From Oscheius dolichura (taxonomy: Eukaryota > Nematoda > Chromadorea > Rhabditida > Rhabditidae), in contig OW051495.1 in NCBI GenBank assembly GCA_932521035.1, positions 3,472,001-3,536,000 on the forward strand: a DNA stretch of 64,000 nt, in the 5' to 3' direction. Numbering within the stretch: the first letter of the stretch is position 1; each line of letters opens with the position of its first letter. The translations under genes were made by a program, and so were the position numbers. Shown here piece after piece: positions 23,510 to 34,528 of this stretch. The notes beneath the pieces are model-generated. The model did not search any database. It was not told where the DNA came from and saw nothing but the letters and a program-made list of their open reading frames with translations.

Positions 23510-24832
23510 ATGTCGCCATTTCTTCACCCCCTCGAGGAGGTTCTTCTCTGATAAATAGTCACCTGTATCCTTTTTCCAGGAGCAAAGGTGTCATGCCCGA
23601 GTAACCTTCCATACATTTGCCCTCCTCGTCATCAGTATTTCCAGTGTTTTTTGTGTTATTGCTCTCGTAGCGGCACCGTCAGATTATACTTTGCCCACCG
23701 TTAGCATTTCCTTCTTTTATGTGATTTCCAGTTTCAGGATAACGAATACAATGCGACGTGGGAATTACAATTGGACATGGCGTTGTCGACCACCCGGTCG
23801 TGGATCATAAACCGAAAGGGGGAGAATGTGACATTCGAGAGGGAAGCCCTCCTACGCGATAGAGCCTTGAAAAGAGCCGGGATGAAGCGGATAGACTTCG
23901 GCACCACCTGGAATACGTACTGCTGGGTCAGCCGTCCTCCTCCTCTCTTCTTCACCCTTCCAGAATGACCCCCTTCCCGCCTTTCCCTATTTCCCATCCC
24001 TGCTTCGTCTCCTCGAGTTTCGCCCACTGACCCAGTCCTTCCTCCGCCTTACCGTCCTGTCCACTCTCATCTGGCGGATGTTGCTCCTTTTCCTCCGGTG
24101 CCGCTACCTCCTGACCCTCGAAAGGGTCCTCTCCAAATGGATTGTCCTCTGTTCCTTCCTGTCCCCCTGGATCGCCCTGGCCGAGTCCTTCTTCCTGTTC
24201 CGGGTTCTTCTTCAACACCAAGATGCGGATAAAGACTGTCAGTCGGCCGAGTTGGCTCGCAACCCGTTTCAGCCAAAGAGACCTCTCCCCTGTCGTTGTC
24301 CCTCTTCGGCTTCTTCTCCTCCGTCCACATGCTTGCCCATCTCCTAATCGACTGGCGTTTCAAAGTTTATCCCAAAATAATAAAATCGAAATCCTTGCTA
24401 GAGTTCCTTGAACCGGTCGGCCCTAAGGATCGTCTGTCTGGCCGTGCTCGTCTCCGCTTTTCCGTACTCCGTCCGTCTCCAGGCCGCCTTCCTCCAGCGC
24501 AAGACCTGCACCCCCTACGGTCAGTTCCTATCACCCGCGACAACGAGAGTCTAGTCTCGGTCGACGAGACTCTAGCTGGCTAAACCAGTTCAGCCTCCCT
24601 TTCTCAATGCACCATCTCTCTTTTAGCCTAAAATGTGCTGAGGATCTCTTTAAAAGTTCCCCTTTCAGTTCCCCTGCTGTGGTCTCTCCCAGATTACGGT
24701 ATCCTCCTCTCGGTGCTCGTCTTCCACCTGTCCCTAGTCTCGGATCTGCCCCGCCTCCACCTGATCCTGTCGCCCCTTCCGGCCGAATTCGACGTCCCCT
24801 CTCGACTGGACTACAAACCATTTTCCGAATAA
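23510..24832 (+). CDS. PGAP2-like GPI-anchor remodelling membrane protein (FRAG1/DRAM family)
   Basis: PGAP2 acts with fatty-acid remodelling of GPI anchors in the Golgi. Model exons: 23510-23539, 23580-23699, 23738-23926, 23964-24237, 24273-24364, 24402-24519, 24669-24832; 328 residues, phases consistent. The N-terminal cytosolic part is followed by TM1 (FALLVISISSVFCVIALVAA). A lumenal loop with N-glycosylation sites (NATW, NVTF) and WNTYCW follows. TM2 has LIWRMLLLFLRCRYLL, TM3 WIALAESFFLFRVLL, TM4 FSSVHMLAHLLIDWRF, TM5 IVCLAVLVSAFPYSVRLQ, TM6 PDYGILLSVLVFHLSLVSDL. The spacing of the WR, E, H and final EY/DY-VFH positions parallels human PGAP2. The start is chosen at the ATG just before TM1; the frame is open further upstream. 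The stop overlaps AATAAA. Confidence 0.65.
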
Positions 24833-25149
24833 AGCAGGGCTTTCCTAGACTCTTGCCGCTATCTCCGGTAGCGCGTCACGTCAGTTCTTCCGCGCCAGCT
24901 GCTCGCTTCTCGTCTGATCATTGAATCACTAGCGGTCGTTGACATTGCGAACATACTGTAACACAAAGCTACCGAGATTGTACGGGTGTGAGGGAAACTC
25001 TCCTAGAATCGAACTGGTCGAAGGGATTGCCCTCCTCTTCCCAGCTATACACAGACTCTTGGCTCCCTTCCCTCGCCTTATCTCCCCAATCAGTCTTTTT
25101 TGCCTCCCACGTCGCCTGATAATCTTCCCGGCAGTCCTCTCCTCCCCTG

Positions 25150-26116
25150 ATGATCCAAGAAGCCTACTTCCAAGCCTTCCAATACTTTTCCGGGAATACT
25201 TTTCTCATAAAGTAAGGATTAATTTTGGCCGTGAAAGACAAACACAGTTCAGTGTAATTGGAGGCACCGTCGTGGCCACCGTCTTCTTTATTCTCGTCAA
25301 CCTCCCCTTCATCCTCCTAGACGTCATCCAACCAAAATGGGCGATGTCCTACAAGATCCAAGACGAGAAGCTGGTCAGTTGTCCTATGTTCTCCCGGCCA
25401 ATTCCCTTTAGCCTTCCCTGGAGAGGTACACCTCCTCGCTGTGGAGGATCGTCCCCAACGTTCTCTTCTTTGGGCCGCTCACTGCCGCCCTCCTCCACGG
25501 CTTCCTCTCCTCCGTCGCCTTCGACCCCTACCGTCTGCCCGCCTGGCCAACCGTCCTCCTCCAACTGGTCGTATTCGTCTTCATCGAGGAGGTCGGCTTC
25601 TACTACACCCACCGTCTGCTCCACCACAAATCCCTCTACCAGCACATCCACAAGATCCACCATCAGTGGACGGCACCCGTCTGTTAGTCGCCCTCCCTCT
25701 GTCCCACTAATCTCCCTTTCCAGCCATCACCTCCGTCTACTGTCACCCCATCGAGCACATCCTTTCCAATACTCTGCCCATCCTCCTCGGACCGACTCTG
25801 CTCGGCTCGCACATCCTCGTCCAGTGGCTGTGGATCTGTCTGGCCCTGCTGAGTACGACCTCCTCCCACTCCGGCTACCACTTCCCTCTTCAGCCCTCAC
25901 CCCAACCTCATGACTATCATCACAAAGTGTACCTATTCTGTATATATTTATATCACACGTATCAATTACAGGTTCAACGAGTGTTTCGGCGTGCTCGGTC
26001 TGTTGGACACGGCACACGGCACCAATAAGACATTTACAAAGAGCGTCTGGGGCAAGCGGAACGTCTCCTTCTCTCTATCCAATCTCAAAAAGAAGTATAC
26101 AGAAGGAGACAAATAA
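25150..26116 (+). CDS. Fatty acid hydroxylase/sterol desaturase family protein (FAXDC2-like)
   Basis: Membrane-bound di-iron enzyme family acting on lipids in the ER. Model exons: 25150-25211, 25253-25373, 25412-25682, 25724-25928, 25972-26116; 804 nt, 267 residues, all phases consistent. Membrane spans include [20 protein letters not shown]. The histidine boxes are in the family order: [34 protein letters not shown], then HDYHH and [13 protein letters not shown]. All iron-ligand histidines seem intact. The segment [15 protein letters not shown] matches FAXDC2 closely. The stop codon TAA is embedded in an AATAAA. It lies 318 bp downstream of the PGAP2-like gene on the same strand. Confidence 0.88.
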
Positions 26117-26122
26117 AGAGAA

Positions 26123-27098
26123 TTAGGAGTGGCCAACACTGAAGTATCTGTCGGCCACCGGATCGTAGAAACAGCCGAACTCCGAGTCGAAGAGCAGCTT
26201 TCGCTGGGGGCCGACGGACTCTCGCTGGTCCACCACGTGGGTGCCCGTCTTCTCTCGGACGAATCGAAGTGGAGGGGTCTCCCTGGAAGGGGCACCGTCT
26301 GTCAGAATGGCTACAATATACCGTCTGTTGCGAAATACGCTCCCATAGCTAGCAGAGCGAGCGCGGAGCTCCGGCCTGGCTCTGTCCTCCTCCTCCTCCT
26401 CCGAGTCGTCCTCGTACTCATGTTTCCTCAGCCGCTCGCCTCCTCCGACGGCCTTCTTCTCCCCGTCGTCGGCCGGCCGTAGCATACTCCTCAACATGCT
26501 TCTCTCCGCTGAAAATAACGGGCAGTCGGATTCGTACAGCGGAAGCACAAAAGGGACGGCAGAGTGACTCAGCCTCAGGTAGAAAAGGCCGCCGCTCCGC
26601 TCCCCACGGCGCTCTTCCCCCCGTCTTCCTTTCGATCATGACGCCTCGGGCCACGACCGACCTGTGTATGTGCTGGGAGGACATAACAAAGTTGGTACTG
26701 GCCAGAGGCTATTGACCTGTTCCCTCCCCCTGCTCCCATACCTGAGGAGGCCGACGAGGATAATAGCTTGGGCAACAGCAGCGACTCTTCTAAATATTAA
26801 AATAAGGCCTATATTCCCGGACTAACTCACTTCTCCTCTCCCTAAAATTAAAAATAAACGAAGCATGGGCTGAATTTACCTCTGGTGGCTGGCTGGAGGA
26901 GCACTGGATGTTCGAGGATTCCTGCCGACTCTGAGCCGGACGGGGAGAAGGCGTTTCGGCTCCTCTAGCATCTAGGAAGCAAACGGTTGCCAGGGGCGAC
27001 CCGCGGGGTGAAGAAACACTCAAGAAGAGGTCAATACAACGCGCGCGAATCAGGGGAACACCCCTGGGAGAATAGAACAGACAAATTGGGATCGCCAT
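26123..27098 (-). CDS. Uncharacterised acidic protein
   Basis: No family recognised. The most consistent splice model runs from a 5' exon with ESSNIQCSSSQPPE through short exons (GEESLLLPKLLSSSASS, VPTLLCPPSTYT) into a long last exon beginning AERSMLRSMLRPAD. It has an acidic stretch (EYEDDSEEEEEDRARPE) and a conserved-looking C-terminal block: YIVAILTDGAPSRETPP, GTHVVDQRESVGPQRKLLF, DSEFGCFYDPVADRYFSV. The C-terminal block looks like a small folded module. The start (27098) is tentative; another ATG follows an acceptor at about 26970. It is tail-to-tail with the FAXDC2-like gene, with stops 6 bp apart. Confidence 0.5.
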
Positions 27099-27113
27099 CT
27101 TTTATTGGTCAGT

Positions 27114-27840
27114 CTAGACGGTGTTCGTCTTCTTGCTGACGAGGGCGTCCGGCTTCAGGTGCGGCTCGCTGTTGAACTTGTTGGCCTTCTCGAGGAGACT
27201 CGTATGCCCCACGGGCTCCTTTTTCTTGTGCTCGAGCATCAGCCGGTCGATCTGCTTCCTAGCCTGGTGCAGCTCACTCGACTGTCTGTCCACCAGCTCC
27301 TTCAGACGACGCACCTCCCCCTCCAACCGCAGGACACGCGCATCTCCCGGCCTCTCCTCCTTGGCGTGGTAGGCTGGCTCGCTCTTGCACTCCTTCTCCA
27401 GCGGCTTTGACAGTGTCACCACCGGGAAAGAGTGACTCTTCTCGGCGGGAAAGGCCACCTCCTCGATCAATTTCTGGTAATCGCTGGGGCTGTACAGCTC
27501 GGCCATCTGGCGGTCCGTGTCCTCGTAGCTCTTCTTCTCGGTCAGCGAGGTCCCCTTCGAGCTCTCCATCACAATCGACGCCACATCTCTCATGGTATCG
27601 TCTTCGGTCACGCCGCGTATCGTGTCATCCTCGGTGGTGGTCTTCGAGAAAGTCAGCGATGGCACTCCCCCCTCGGTCGGGTCATTCCTCTCGCATTTCT
27701 GTTGTCCAGTCGGGGTTTTCTTGGAGGCCAAGTTGCGCTGTTTCTTCTTTTTCTTTAGCTTCTTGTCGTTTCTTTTGGCACCCTGGAAACAATTAGTTGG
27801 GTACTTTTAATGAAAATGAACCAACATTCTGCACAGCCAT
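27114..27840 (-). CDS. Basic N-terminus coiled-coil protein
   Basis: Two exons: 27840-27826 (MAVQN) and 27782-27114, joined in phase 0 across a 43-nt intron; 227 residues. A lysine-rich start (KRNDKKLKKKKKQRN) is followed by a Thr/Asp-rich middle (TTTEDDTIRGVTEDDTMRD, an internal near-repeat of TEDDT). A coiled coil (LRLEGEVRRLKELVDRQS to IDRLMLEHKKKE) ends in a polar tail KTNTV. No known family is assigned. The only features I would stake are the coiled coil and the nuclear-localisation-like basic head. Confidence 0.6.
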
Positions 27841-28363
27841 GTTAGTAAATGGCAAAAAATGGAGCTAATGATAATCTGTAGAGGGGATTTGACAAAACTT
27901 GTAGAAACTACTACGCTGACGGAACCCTCGACATACAGGCTGGGTCCCACCACGACCGGGTTCCACCGCGAAAACATTTTTTAACAAAGCAAAAATGCTA
28001 AACAGGCAAAGCAAAAGATATTGCTCGAAGGAGGAACCGAACTGTCACCCTGTGGATTGGGGTCCCACCACAAACGGGTCCCGTAGCGAAAAATCCTTCA
28101 GGAGCACTTGGCGAGTATCCAGGACCTCAAAACAAAAAAGCGAAAAGGTTTGACGCTGGTGGGGTTCGAACCCGCGAACTCTCCGACCGTACGACCGGCC
28201 TCTTAGCCATTAGACCAAAAAATTTTCGACAGGTCAAAACAGACGGACACCATAGCTCTTTAGATAAAAGGGATAGGCAGGTATTTGGATAAGAGAAGGC
28301 ATTATGGGTCACTTCCAAAAAAATATATAAAATATGGAATTCTTTATACACCATGACCACCAG
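27841..28363. other. Intergenic region with a short direct repeat
   Basis: No coding exon seen. It holds two related blocks about 118 bp apart (gggtcccaccac...cgggt...gcgaaaa at 27941-27980 and 28059-28098) and the tRNA-like segment listed separately. Confidence 0.45.
28145..28220 (-). tRNA. tRNA-like or Pol III-derived sequence, probably not functional
   Basis: On the minus strand a good A box (tggctaagagg) and B box (ggttcgaaccc) stand at tRNA spacing around ccggtcgtacggtcgg. The anticodon arm pairs only with G-U pairs and a 6-nt loop, the acceptor arm pairs 5 of 7, and the T stem has a mismatch. I read it as a decayed tRNA or the head of a SINE. Confidence 0.3.
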
Positions 28364-30096
28364 CTAACAATCGAATACGCTATCCCAATTGCTGAAAAAA
28401 TTTGCTTGTTCAATTTGACTAGTATCCAAAGAAGATTCGTTTTCTACGTCTTTTTGACATGCTGCAAAACAAGATTATTTGACCAATAGTAGTATACCTT
28501 GTTTTGTTAAGAACTCTGGTAGCGGGAAAAAGTTGGAAGACTTTCCTTTGCAGTCTACGTCAAAGCACTTTTGATAAAAATAGCCTCTAAAATCAAGTAA
28601 AAAGTTATATTTCAACTTACTTCTCTATATCAACGGTCCAGTATGTCTTATTTCTTTTATGCTCCCTTCCAATATTGAAACAATAACGACAATTTTCCGG
28701 CTAAATTATATGTAGAAACAAACTTATATCTAACATAATAAATTATGGAAATAATCCTGCCGTTTTCTTCAACCACTTTCCACTTTCGTATTTGCACGTC
28801 TGGAGTCCATTTTTTCAATATCATCTCAATAAAATCATCAACGTAGGGAAGAGGTGACGTCTTTTGCGCTGGTCCTGTTGTATACATTGTAGTCTTCGAT
28901 TTACCTTCTATTCCTGTACTATTTCAGAAGGAATCGATAAAATGCAAACCTTTTATCTTACAATTCGTTTCGTTTTGAAAGAGTTCCTTATCCAGTCTTG
29001 GGCATTTATCGTAATTTGGGGGCACACAAAGTGAATCCATGAAGATGTTTTCGTCCGTTTTTCTCCGTCTTCGTAATTCTATAAACAGTCAGATATATCA
29101 CAACTTATAACCATTACCGTAAAATCGGCAATATTCTGCAATCTCAAGATTAGTTGATTTTCCCAATTTGCTACTCAGAAACATGCGGAAATTTCTATTT
29201 TTAGAATAAACTGCGGAGTCAAAAAGAGGAATTTCTTTCCCGTCTGAGTTAAATAGTTTATGAGACGGATTTTCCAGCAGTTTCTTAGACAATGTATCAC
29301 TTAGCTGCCGGATAGAACTCTGACACAATTCAGTATTAGAAGAAGCGTACAAACCTACGGATGAAGGGAAAAGAATATCGTCTCTAAAATGACAAATAGC
29401 ATGGGCAGAAAACTTAGTACTCGTCGATGATTCCAATACAAGCAAATCCTGCAATTTTTGAGTGTCAAAGAATAAGAAAAAAGGTTTGTAAACCTTTTCA
29501 GTGTCTAAATCCAAATTATACATGCTGAATACAGTTTCTTTCAGAGTGGTTAGAAAATGTTCGTAAACTTCCTGAATGTAATACTGAATTGACACCTCTA
29601 AATATAGCTTACTTTATGATCAATATTAGGATTGCTCTCTTTTGAATATTCTAGATCGAAATAAAGCCGGCATGGCATATCCTCATATATTACTTCGTAC
29701 ATATGCCTTTCCTTCTGTTCCTTATACCACTTCCAAAACCTCTTTATGGTTGTTACAAGATATCGACGCTCGCCACCTAAAAATTAACGTAAACAGCTCA
29801 TTGTACACGTACTGCCTCCTTTCAACTCGTAACTGAATATCCTAAGATCATCCTTCCATATAAGGCGTTTTGAAAGCAGCTCTTCCACAGCTTCCCTTTG
29901 TTTTGGAAAAGTATTCATGTCTCCCAAGCTTAATTCTACCAATGTTGTTTTTTTGCTAACTGCCTGTAATATAAAACGGGTATATGATAAAAAACTAAAC
30001 TACTGTTTGGTATCGTTTAATTTCTGGTTCCGGTTCTGTATGATCACAATTTCTTCTCTTAGAGGTGCGTTCTTTATTGGCAATATCCGTGGTCAT
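28364..30096 (-). CDS. PRIMPOL: Primase-polymerase PrimPol
   Basis: Archaeo-eukaryotic primase that re-primes DNA synthesis past lesions, nuclear and mitochondrial in animals. The start exon MTTDIANKERTSKRR leads to LVELSLGDMNTF and ERRYLVTTIKRFWKWYK. The first catalytic motif is CRLYFDLEYSKESNPN (DxE). Then FSAHAICHFRDD (SxH motif) and LFDSAVYSKNRNFRMFLSSK (third catalytic Asp and RNxR) follow. A C-terminal zinc-finger region has CFNIGREHK and YQKCFDVDCKG (C-H-C-C ligands), and the protein ends NWDSVFDC. Catalytic and zinc residues all look intact. The equivalents of human DLEFNK, KFSRH and DLGVYTRNRNFRL are present in order, with introns of 30-60 nt. Confidence 0.9.
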
Positions 30097-30328
30097 CTCT
30101 CTGAAAATCCATTTTGTGTTGAACTATAGGCACAATAAATTCCAGGTATATACTGTCAAGTGAAAAAAAAGAAAAGTAACCGTGAATTTCAAATTCGAAA
30201 TGCCCGCTTAGCTTTGGCGTAAACTGGAGCAAAAGGTGTTTGTAATCAGTAGTGGGGACACTTGGCGTTACAGATTTATACGTTTGTTTTCACAGAGCTC
30301 TTCATTTCTAGATTTGCTGATTTTCAAC

Positions 30329-31379
30329 ATGTCTGCTTACATTAGAGCTCTCGGAATGGTTAGCGGAGCAGTTACGGTTTTTATTTTTTTCAAGTAAGCA
30401 GCACTTATTTTCGAACAAGCTATTGTATACAGAAATATTCGACGTCTTTCAAGTAAAGCTTCTAACAAGATTACTCCAACTAAAGGTTTTTTTCTAACAT
30501 AATTTCATCGAAACTGATTTCAGTTGGCTATTATACGAAGTATGTAAAAGTCCCTCGTGGATGTATAGGAATCATTATTGGTAGACATGGAAGAAATGCA
30601 CGACAACTGGAATTTGAAACTAAGGTAACTTTGGATATAACAGATGTGCAATGGTCCGATATAGACTTTCACCCAAGTTGTATATTACAATGAAAACGAA
30701 ATCAGAAGTCTCCGAGATAGAGATCCATTGTCACAATGGGATATGCGCTCTCAAGAAGAGGAAGAAGATTGGAGTAGAGGAGACAAAAAATATGAAAACA
30801 AAGCAGATCAATTTGCTTTTCTCAAAATACAAGGAAAAACTGAAGAGTCAGTATGTAGTTTATTTATTGAATTATACTTCTTTTTTATCTAGGTCGACTT
30901 GGCGGTCTGCAAAGTGAAGGCCATAATTACAGATTGGCACCGCAACAACACCGTTAGCAAATTTAACATTCCGAAGGAAGCTGTAGGTTTTGTTATCGGT
31001 AACATAACTAAATTCTAATATAATTTTTATAAGGCAAAAACGCTCATAACCTCAAGTCAATCTGTCATACTTGCCAAGTGAAAGCAAATATGATAAGTTC
31101 TGAAGAAGATTACGAGGTAATAGAAATAAAAGGCACTGAAGAAGGCGTTAACGCCGCCATTGTAAGTTGCTCTTGTTAGTCGGACTTGTTGTTTTGTTAT
31201 TTTAGCAACGTTTTGAAACCTCAATCGCACGTTATTATCGCATAAGCAATGAGGAAGAAATTAAAGAGTTTGCTCCTGATCCGATGAGGGACCGTGGAAT
31301 CTTCTCAGATGTGCAAGAAGAATTGAAACTTTACGAAAATCTGCGCGAAGTATTGGGAGCAGAAGAGGAGTTGTGGTAA
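30329..31379 (+). CDS. Membrane-anchored two-KH-domain RNA-binding protein (TDRKH/PAPI-like, no Tudor)
   Basis: The protein starts MSAYIRALGMVSGAVTVFIF, a hydrophobic signal-anchor of the kind used at the mitochondrial surface. KH1 reads VKVPRGCIGIIIGRHGRNAR (GxxG as GRHG) and continues EFETK. KH2 reads FNIPKEAVGFVIG, then NAHNLKSICHTCQVKANM, with a degenerate loop. The C-terminal helix is EELKLYENLREVLGAEEELW. About six exons. A leading membrane anchor with paired KH domains is the arrangement of TDRKH/PAPI, the piRNA-trimming scaffold, but no Tudor domain follows. Orthology is inference. Confidence 0.6.
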
Positions 31380-31958
31380 TGATTGTTGTATCTTATTACT
31401 GTTATTTCTAACATATAAAGCTTATTGTTATATCTTTGTCATGGAGAAGCTTGAAACCCTAATGGAAAGACTTTTTAACCCCATAAGCGATGATGCATCT
31501 ATGCCTCCGACAGCAGCTGCAGGCCAGATGGTCAAAGCCCATTTTCACATAACCACATGCCCATCCTACCATATAGGCTGTCCGCTCATTTTTTACTCTT
31601 TTCGTCAATCTAATTTTACATTTTCATTTCTCAACCTGGCAAATTGTAATTCCATTTTAAAAAACAAGACGTCTCTTTGCTCGGGGGCTACTCGCCGTTC
31701 TACGAGCCGCTGTGAGCAGCGGTCATTTCCGGTCATCAAAGAGCGCCAAGCGGGCTTCTGAGGTCGTTCAAACACTCGCGAGCAAACTCTGCGAGCCTCC
31801 CGTTGTCTTTGCTTTGGCTATCACGACCACGACGGTTGTCTTGGAGATATTCTTCTTTGGCCGCTGCGCCTCCTGCGCCTCCTGAATCGATTTCACCCCG
31901 CGCAGCGACTTCCTACTTCCTTGACTCGTTTCCTTCTAAAAATTGTCCCTCAAGGTAA
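31380..31958 (+). other. Gap between the KH gene and SPSB3, with a doubtful ORF
   Basis: An ATG at 31441 opens MEKLETLMERLFNPISD and then reads into low-quality sequence. A donor-like gtcaaa follows GQM. It could be a 5' exon of a downstream gene, but I have no family support. The remainder is GC-richer toward 31,700 and probably contains the SPSB3 promoter. Confidence 0.3.
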
Positions 31959-33456
31959 ATGGCCAAGGACTGTGACAGTGAGGATGACTGCGTCTTCGGT
32001 CCTCCCGAGAGCTGCAGTCGGGCCTGCCGGATCGCCGAGATATTCCACAAAGAGGGCCTCTTCAATCCCTTGATCCCAATAATCTTCTTCGGTAAAGGTG
32101 AGAAACTGATCTTTTGTCTATTTGCCCCGTCTCCAGTCCCGACGAACAACTACCTCCGAACACAGTGGGTAAAGGACGACGAGGAGGTGCAGAGGGCTGT
32201 CGAGACGTCGAAGGCCCTGAGGGAGCTGGAAGACTGCCGCTGTGAAAGCGAGGAGTGTTTCCTCCCGAAGGACGACTGGGTCTGGGATCATCCCTTTGTG
32301 AGTCGTCCTCCCCATTCCCCAATTAATACATTTTCAGGATATGTGCGAGGCCAAAATAGTAGGGAAGCACGTCCTCTTCCACCCGCTCTACGCCTATGGC
32401 GCGGCCGCCGTCCGAGGCGACAAGGCGCTAAGCGGCAACACCATCGCTTTCTGGGAAATCTTGGGTGATGGAATGTACGGCACGTCGATTATGTTCGGAA
32501 TTGGCACAGCACAAGCTAGGGTAAGTCTCCATGTAATACAAGAGCAACAGTCGCCCGGACTCGAGCCCGCTTTTTGGGCGTATGTGGGGGTTGCATCATT
32601 AGTGCGGCTAATAAAGTTTCATTGAGCGATTACTTTGTGAAATCAGGTCTATAAGATTGGTCTTGAAAAACTGTGCAATTAGAATATGAAATCGCCGAAA
32701 TTGGCCCAGAATTGACCGAGATATAGCCAAGTTAATGGCGCGATCCCCCTCCAGATCCCAAAAAGAGGCGCGTCCAAAATTGGGCGGTGTGCCCCTTGCA
32801 TGATCTCCCCTTTTATCTGAAACCTCAACTGCCATTCCAGGTGACCTCCGGCTACCATTTCATCGATCTGCTCGGCTGTGACGAGAACTCCTACGGCGTT
32901 AACCACAAGGGCCTCGCCTTCCACGACGGCTACAGTTTCCGCGCCTTCCCGGGCATCCCCTCCCATGGCCGGTAACTCTCGTCCACTTCCAATTGATCCG
33001 TGAATCACAGCCATTCAGTGGCTTTGCTGTTCAACGGGCCGGAGCGAACCCTGAGCTACTACTTGGACGGCGCCTACGTCGGCACCCCGTTCGTCAATAT
33101 CAACACCTCTCGCCCCCTGTACCCCATGATGGCCAGGTATCTCCCCCTCCCAAGAAATATCCGAAATGTCTTTTAGTACAGCACAACAATCTCATTATGT
33201 ATTGGGTAGAATGCTTCGCTGGGGAGTCCCCAATAGCCTCTTCCGACTGGCTCTCCAACGGGTCTGCTCCCGTCTCCCACCTGGTATAAAACGGACAGTT
33301 TAGGTACACAGAGACCACGGCTACGGGAGCAAGCTGCCCCTGCCGAAGGAGATCATGGTAGAACTGGGGAAGATGGGCAAGCGGAAGACGTGGTCCGAAC
33401 CGGACTCGAAGATTATGGTACAGGTCAAAGGACCGCGCCTTAGACGGAAACAGTGA
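31959..33456 (+). CDS. SPRY domain and SOCS-box protein, SPSB3-like
   Basis: Substrate receptor of cullin-RING ubiquitin ligases in the SPSB family. The SPRY core is spread over exons. It runs from DDWVWDHPF and KIVGKHVLFHPLYAYGAAAV to GNTIAFWEI, MYGTSIMFGIGTAQARV, then SGYHFIDLLGCDENSYGVNH, KGLAFHDGYSFRAFPG, LLFNGPERTLSYYLDGAYVG and RPLYPMM. The WEI...YGT..M.GIGT and LLG.DE.S.G order matches SPSB3. The C terminus LPLPKEIMVELGKMGKRKTWS occupies the SOCS-box position but lacks a clear canonical box. Introns are 40-60 nt except one of about 320 nt (32521-32840). Confidence 0.75.
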
Positions 33457-33739
33457 TCTCCCCGATCGAATCTCTCCAATTTACGGTGTCTCGCAAAGAT
33501 ATCTCAACACATTCCTAATCAAAAGAAATAAATGAACTCTCTCCAGTCCAGCTATCTCCCGAAGCTACCAAATTTTATGCCAATGATTAGTGAGGCCGGC
33601 CGAGCTCTTTTCATTTGCTCATCCTCTCCTTATTGGACCTTTGGGACGGAAAGGGAAAGGGACAAAATACCGTCTGGTTCTCGTAAGTGGAATGGTTTTT
33701 CTCCCGTTTCTCTCGTAACAGCCGTACCACTCGGTAGCA

Positions 33740-34528
33740 GTCCTCCAATTATCTCCAATCTTGGTGTGCACATTGACGACAAACTGAATTTCGAAAAACA
33801 CATTGTAATGACTACTGCGAAAGTTCATGGGATATGTAATCGAATTTTATCCTCTTTCAAATTCAACGATCCCCAAACCTTTATGAAAATGTTCAACATC
33901 TATTCCATGCCTGTGCTGCTTTACTGCACTGAAATTTTCAAGCCACAACCTAATTCAAACCTTTGTATTATTTGGGAACAGCCCCTGAAGAAATTTACTA
34001 GAGAAATCTGCCAACGTTGCGGAATATCCTATATCACCTATGCCGATCGTCTACTAATCCTTGACACCAAGAGCATTTATGAGCGAACCATAACCATAGA
34101 CATCTTCCAATTATATAAAATTGTGACCGGCCTTACCTATGTTCCTTCCCACCCCATTATATTCTCGACCCTTCCCCGTCATCCCCTTAGAATCAGTAGA
34201 ATGAGAGATAAAAACTGGTTCTATAGTGCCCTATGGAATGTAATATCCCCCCAGTTAGTTAGTCTACGTAAGGTAGAACATGTTAAAGAATTCCTAGACA
34301 CAGTAGATGCTGATACCTTCGCAAATGTTGTAGGACGCCCCCATTTTCTCTAATAACGTAGAGAGGCACCGTAACTTGTAACCCGTAGAATTACTCCCCA
34401 TCCCCCGTATCAGTAGATGGCGTACTTAAGGCTCCACCCCCACGGAGGGTATTCATATTGTAATTTCTAAAATGTATACTCTATATAGTTAGAATAAATA
34501 CCAAGGCCAGAATAAATACCAAGGCCAG
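33740..34528 (+). mobile_element. 5'-truncated non-LTR retrotransposon (LINE) C-terminal fragment
   Basis: An open frame from about 33,750 to 34,353 codes the thumb and C-terminal part of a LINE reverse transcriptase: NLGVHIDDKLNFEKHI, then MPVLLYCTEIFKPQ and LKKFTREICQRCG. No palm motifs or endonuclease are present. The element ends in two perfect 18-bp tandem units (aataaataccaaggccag, 34493-34528), a simple 3' tail of the kind used by CR1-like elements. The exact 5' break is unclear. Confidence 0.75.

Noticed and set aside
25349..25663. Minus-strand acidic ORF ([15 protein letters not shown])
   Set aside because: It is the exact antisense of the histidine-box exon of the FAXDC2-like gene.
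24939..25913. 324-codon plus-strand open frame rich in Ser/Pro
   Set aside because: The FAXDC2-like exons use other frames here with intact histidine boxes; the long frame is a GC-rich shadow.
31441..31761. 106-codon ORF as a gene
   Set aside because: No homology cue, composition changes midway, and it may at best contain a short 5' exon.
32530..32600. Second tRNA-like B box (ggctcgagtcc on the minus strand)
   Set aside because: No A box or cloverleaf at the right distance; it lies in an SPSB3 intron.
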